Assembly: GCA_934477985.1 (NCBI GenBank)
Contig: CAKSOR010000119.1
Coordinates: 1-7,327 of the forward strand
Reading direction: 5' to 3'
Source: an uncultured Eubacteriales bacterium
GTDB lineage: Bacteria > Bacillota > Clostridia > Oscillospirales > CAG-272
Length of the DNA: 7,327 bases
The notes below the pieces were generated by a model. It was not told the DNA's origin. It was given only the letters and a program-made list of their open reading frames with translations, and did not search any database. Position numbers and translations under genes: made by a program. Positions 4,930 through 7,327 of the stretch are shown here, piece after piece. How positions within the stretch are numbered: the first letter of the stretch is position 1; each line of letters starts with the position of its first letter.

Positions 4930-6258
4930 TTATGCGTGTATGATGACGTACTTCGGAGTGACCTCGGTGACCGTTCCGTCGATCGAGGCGTGAACCGGCA
5001 TCGAGAGCTTGCCCTCAGCCGCGCTTCCGATGACATCTCCGACTTTCACGGCGTCGCCCGGCTTTACCGAAGCCGCCGCGGGCACACCTATAGACTGGCT
5101 GAGCATAATTTTGACATTTGTCGGCTTAATCTCAGTGTCGATGATCGGCGCCGGCTTATCATAGGACGAGAGACCAAGTCTCGCGGTGAGGCGCTCAACC
5201 GGAACCATTCTGCCCGAACGGTACGGGTTGACCTCGTCCATCCTGACGTTCGGGTCGGGTTTGACGCCATTCGCGCGGAGTCCGGCTTTGACCTCGCCGA
5301 TGAGAGTGCGCGGCGAAAGTCCCTGTCCGCAGGCGTACATCTCGCAGAGTCCGCACGCCGAGCAGTACATCGTGTTTACGAAAGGCTTGAGATCCTTCGT
5401 GACGCCCGAGGTTGCCGAACGCATGAAGAGATGCGGCTCGATCGGATGTCCGAGAAGGTGACGCGAGCAGAGATCGGTGCACATCCGGCACTGGCAGCAA
5501 GCCGCCATCGCGCGGTGCATGTCGATCTTGATCTTCGCGGTCTTTTTCTGTATGACAAAACTGTTCTTCGGGAGAACGAGCACGGCGTTCGAAGTCTTCG
5601 TGACGACGTCATTCTCGGTGACGACGCGTCCGGTCATAGGACCGCCGCCGACAAGCGCGTAGTCCTTGATCGTCGTTCCGCCGGCAAGCTCGATGAGCTC
5701 TCCGTAGGTCATTCCGAGCGGCGCTTTGTAGGTCGAGGGGTTTCTGACCTCACCCGCGATTGTTATGTACTTCTCTGTGACTGGCGCGGACTCGTTCATC
5801 GCGCGCCAGATGTTATAGACCGTCTCGACATTGTAGACGATACATCCGACCGTGATCGGGAGCGCTCCGGGACGGACAACTCTTCCGGTCGTCTCGTAGA
5901 TCGTCACAACCTCGTCGCCCGCCGGATAGACCTCGGGAAGAAAGCCTATCGACGCCTTCGGGAATTCGGAGAGCACCTTCTCGACCGCCTTGACAGCCTC
6001 CTTGTATGCCGGCTTTACCGCGATTATTACGCGTCCGGCGTCAAGAGTGTCGGCGATGAGCGAAAGAGTTCCGACGATCTCGCGCGCGTATCTCTCGAGA
6101 ACCTGCCGATGGAGCTTCAGAAGCGGCTCGCACTCGGCACAGTTGAGGATGATAGTGTCGGCAGCCGCGTTGAGCTTCGCGTAAGACGGGAATCCCGCTC
6201 CGCCCGCGCCCGCGACTCCGGCGTTCCTCATGAGTTCCGATAATTCATTTAACTGCAT
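4930..6258 (-). CDS. pduS: PduS-like RnfC-family flavo/iron-sulfur electron-transfer protein
   Basis: From the ATG at 6256-6258 the protein has 442 residues, near the 451 of Salmonella PduS. Order of parts: glycine-rich GVAGAGGAGFPSYAKL (about 14-29) of the RnfC/Nqo1-like FMN/NADH fold with NCAECEPLL following; an SLBB-like segment (about 165-215, IAGEVRNPSTYKAPLG); two ferredoxin-type cluster motifs (C254, C257, C260, C264 and C299, C302, C305, C310; the second has the longer last spacing, CEMYAC); and a C-terminal RnfC-type barrel-sandwich hybrid (PGDAVKVGDVIG). PduS is a flavoprotein that reduces cobalamin in B12 systems. With PduT it may also move electrons across the shell. An in-frame TTG at 6264 would add two residues. 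The nearest strong GGAGGG lies over 20 nt upstream, so initiation is not typical. Confidence 0.9.
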   Translation of the reverse strand: MQLNELSELMRNAGVAGAGGAGFPSYAKLNAAADTIILNCAECEPLLKLHRQVLERYAREIVGTLSLIADTLDAGRVIIAVKPAYKEAVKAVEKVLSEFPKASIGFLPEVYPAGDEVVTIYETTGRVVRPGALPITVGCIVYNVETVYNIWRAMNESAPVTEKYITIAGEVRNPSTYKAPLGMTYGELIELAGGTTIKDYALVGGGPMTGRVVTENDVVTKTSNAVLVLPKNSFVIQKKTAKIKIDMHRAMAACCQCRMCTDLCSRHLLGHPIEPHLFMRSATSGVTKDLKPFVNTMYCSACGLCEMYACGQGLSPRTLIGEVKAGLRANGVKPDPNVRMDEVNPYRSGRMVPVERLTARLGLSSYDKPAPIIDTEIKPTNVKIMLSQSIGVPAAASVKPGDAVKVGDVIGSAAEGKLSMPVHASIDGTVTEVTPKYVIIHA

Positions 6259-6285
6259 TTTCAAAATCCAATCTTTCTTCCCTCC

Positions 6286-6305
6286 GCCGCGATATTATTC
6301 GCGGC
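6286..6305 (-). other. intercistronic hairpin between pduN and pduS
   Basis: GCCGCGA (6286-6292) and TCGCGGC (6299-6305) form a perfect 7-bp GC-rich stem with a 6-nt AT loop in the 62-nt gap. On the mRNA it sits between the pduN stop and the pduS start and is followed by GGAGGG. No U-run follows, so it is more likely an mRNA stability or processing element than a terminator. Confidence 0.5.
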
Positions 6306-6320
6306 AAAGGGTCGTAGAAA

Positions 6321-6596
6321 TCATTCTTTTTCAAGTCCCGAAGCGTCGTCGACGATTCCGACGACCGCCGCGTCGCACGGGGCGTCAGCGACCGGGCAGG
6401 CGAGCCTTGCCGCGCTGCCGGTCGAGACGAGCACAATATCGCCGATTCCCGCGCCGATGTTGTCGACCGCGACGAATCTGTCAGTGACATTCTTTTCCAT
6501 CGAGTGGAGCGGTTCGATCACAAGGAACTTCGAGCCCACGAGCTTTTCGTCCTTGCGGGTCGCCACTACGCTTCCAGTGACCTTTCCGATAACCAT
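6321..6596 (-). CDS. pduN: PduN/EutN/CcmL-type pentameric shell vertex protein (BMC-P)
   Basis: This 91-residue protein has the length and sequence of the BMC-P (EutN/CcmL, Pfam EutN_CcmL) family, whose pentamers cap the twelve vertices of the icosahedral shell. Typical features are the start MVIGKVTGSVVATRKDEKLV, the strand SKFLVIEPL (about 22-30), the conserved AVDNIGAGIGDIVLVSTGSAARLA (43-66) with its G-A-G-x-G-D turn, and a closing segment DAAVVGIVDD (about 74-83). The ATG is 3 nt downstream of the stop of the PduA-like gene, indicating coupled translation. The name follows the Pdu-type neighbours; on its own it could equally be called EutN. Confidence 0.92.
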   Translation of the reverse strand: MVIGKVTGSVVATRKDEKLVGSKFLVIEPLHSMEKNVTDRFVAVDNIGAGIGDIVLVSTGSAARLACPVADAPCDAAVVGIVDDASGLEKE

Positions 6597-6599
6597 CTC

Positions 6600-7013
6600 T
6601 TACTTGAGAATGGGAAGGATCTTCTCAACGTCGTCGTGAGGACGCGGGATGACGTGGGTAGCGATAACCTCGCCGAGGCGCTCAGCCGATGCCGCGCCAG
6701 CCTCGACAGCGCTCTTTACAGCGCCGACGTCGCCGCGTACCATGACGGATACGAGTCCCGAACCGATCTTCTCGGTTCCGACGAGCTCGACATTAGCCGC
6801 CTTGAGCATTGCGTCTGCCGCTTCGATAGCCGCGACGAGACCCTTAGTCTCGATCATTCCAAGTGCCTGAGTCATTTTTCTTACCTCCGGAATTATTTCC
6901 TTTATCTCTGTGTTGACCGAAGCCGCTTCGACCGTAGTCTTCGCGGGAGTTTTCCTGCGTGTTCTCGGCTTCGGGATCCCGGTCTCACCGGGCTTGTTAG
7001 TATCTTCGGGCAT
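6600..7013 (-). CDS. pduA: PduA-like BMC-H shell protein with 46-aa N-terminal extension; second start at 6875
   Basis: Residues 47-137 form a complete BMC-H domain very close to PduA/PduJ: MTQALGMIETKGLVAAIEAA at the start, KIGSGLV pore loop (serine in the pore as in PduA, which passes propanediol), VRGDVGAVKSA and HVIPRPHDDVEKILP at the end. Hexamers tile the shell facets. In front lies an in-frame extension of 46 residues rich in Pro, Thr, Lys and Glu (KPRTRRKTPAKTT), ending in a possible amphipathic stretch (NTEIKEIIPEVRK). Two starts look equally good: ATG 7013 with GGGG 7 nt away, and ATG 6875 with GGAGGT 7 nt away. The gene may therefore make a 137-aa and a 91-aa form, like PduB/PduB'. 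The domain assignment is firm and use of both starts is inferred. Confidence 0.92.
   Translation of the reverse strand: MPEDTNKPGETGIPKPRTRRKTPAKTTVEAASVNTEIKEIIPEVRKMTQALGMIETKGLVAAIEAADAMLKAANVELVGTEKIGSGLVSVMVRGDVGAVKSAVEAGAASAERLGEVIATHVIPRPHDDVEKILPILK
6883..6888 (-). promoter_or_regulatory. internal ribosome binding site for the short PduA-like form
   Basis: GGAGGT on the minus strand, followed by a 7-nt spacer (AAGAAAA) and ATG at 6873-6875, is a near-perfect Shine-Dalgarno sequence lying inside the coding sequence of the extended form (codons for PEVRK). The ATG it serves is exactly where ordinary PduA proteins begin. Confidence 0.7.
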
Positions 7014-7025
7014 GTTATCGCCCCT

Positions 7026-7319
7026 TTATTCAATATTGTGGTTTCTGGCGCTGATCTCGAGAATCCGCTTTGTCTCGGAGTGAGGCGAAGCGATGACCGC
7101 CGACGCGACCGGCTTCATTATGCAGCCGGACTTCACGGCTTCAACCGCCGCGGTTACATCCGAAACGTCTCCGGACACAACGACGGTGACAAGCCGCCCG
7201 CCGAGCTTTCTCTCGATCGTGACAAGCGCCACGTTCGCCGCCTTGCACATGATGTCGAGCGCGTCGACAGCCGCGACGCTTCCCTCGACCTCGACAAGGC
7301 CGATTGCCTTTATTGCCAT
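7026..7319 (-). CDS. BMC-H microcompartment shell protein with atypical pore loop
   Basis: The 97-residue protein holds one BMC domain (about 4-86): AIGLVEVEGSVAAVDALDIM, ANVALVTIERKLGGRLVTVV, SGDVSDVTAAVEA and AVIASPHSETKRIL. It should form hexamers in the shell facets. The pore loop reads KLGGRLV (38-44), where PduA has KIGSGLV, so arginine 42 may line the pore and change its charge. C66 lies in the AVKSGCIMKP stretch. It is less PduA-like than the next gene, so it is probably a distinct tile and not a duplicate. It is followed after 12 nt by the extended PduA-like gene, whose ribosome binding site overlaps its stop codon. Only 8 nt upstream are in the window; they contain TGA, possibly the stop of a preceding gene. 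Confidence 0.9.
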   Translation of the reverse strand: MAIKAIGLVEVEGSVAAVDALDIMCKAANVALVTIERKLGGRLVTVVVSGDVSDVTAAVEAVKSGCIMKPVASAVIASPHSETKRILEISARNHNIE

Positions 7320-7327
7320 TGTGATCA

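Noticed and set aside
4816..6243. Plus-strand open frame of 475 codons
   Set aside because: It lies antisense to pduS, whose Fe-S and flavin motifs are unmistakable. GC-rich codon use keeps the opposite frame open.

Overview
The window looks like part of a gut-type Firmicutes (clostridial) chromosome, probably an uncultured one. This is inferred from GGAGG-type ribosome binding sites, canonical TTGACA/TATAAT promoters in an AT-rich gap beside GC-rich genes, an RpiR-family regulator and a degraded IS256-family element. The species cannot be told from the sequence.

Right part (3103-7319, all on the minus strand): the downstream end of a bacterial microcompartment operon of the propanediol-utilisation (Pdu) type. 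In transcription order it encodes a BMC-H hexamer protein, a second PduA-like BMC-H protein with an unusual 46-residue N-terminal extension, the PduN/EutN pentamer vertex protein, a PduS-like RnfC-family flavo/Fe-S protein, a PduT-like trimeric shell protein with the conserved Fe-S cysteine at position 38, and a PduQ-like iron-dependent alcohol dehydrogenase. PduS, PduT and PduQ form a plausible redox module: PduQ reduces the aldehyde and regenerates NAD+ inside the shell, while PduS and the PduT cluster can pass electrons across it. No signature enzyme (diol dehydratase, aldehyde dehydrogenase or aldolase) is inside the window, so the cargo pathway is open. Short gaps (3, 3 and 12 nt) suggest translational coupling, except for the highly structured 126-nt gap before pduT and a 62-nt gap with a hairpin before pduS.

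Left part (1-2438): a partial L-fucose/L-arabinose isomerase-family gene (minus) and an RpiR-family sugar-phosphate-sensing regulator (plus) diverge from a 288-nt intergenic region. It holds two well-formed promoters with an identical 12-bp -10 region, a 9-bp inverted repeat between them, and a possible 14-codon leader ORF before the isomerase. A sugar isomerase next to a Pdu-type shell operon fits a deoxysugar route (L-fucose or L-rhamnose to lactaldehyde to 1,2-propanediol), but that link is inference.

Middle (2438-3102): a graveyard between the two units. It contains a C-terminal fragment of an IS256-family transposase, itself interrupted by a ~95-bp foldback element with near-perfect terminal inverted repeats; a perfect 16-bp hairpin with a U-tract on the minus strand (probable terminator); another inverted repeat; a 43-codon lipoprotein-like remnant; and a 55-nt palindrome just behind pduQ. 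I saw no tRNA, rRNA or CRISPR array.
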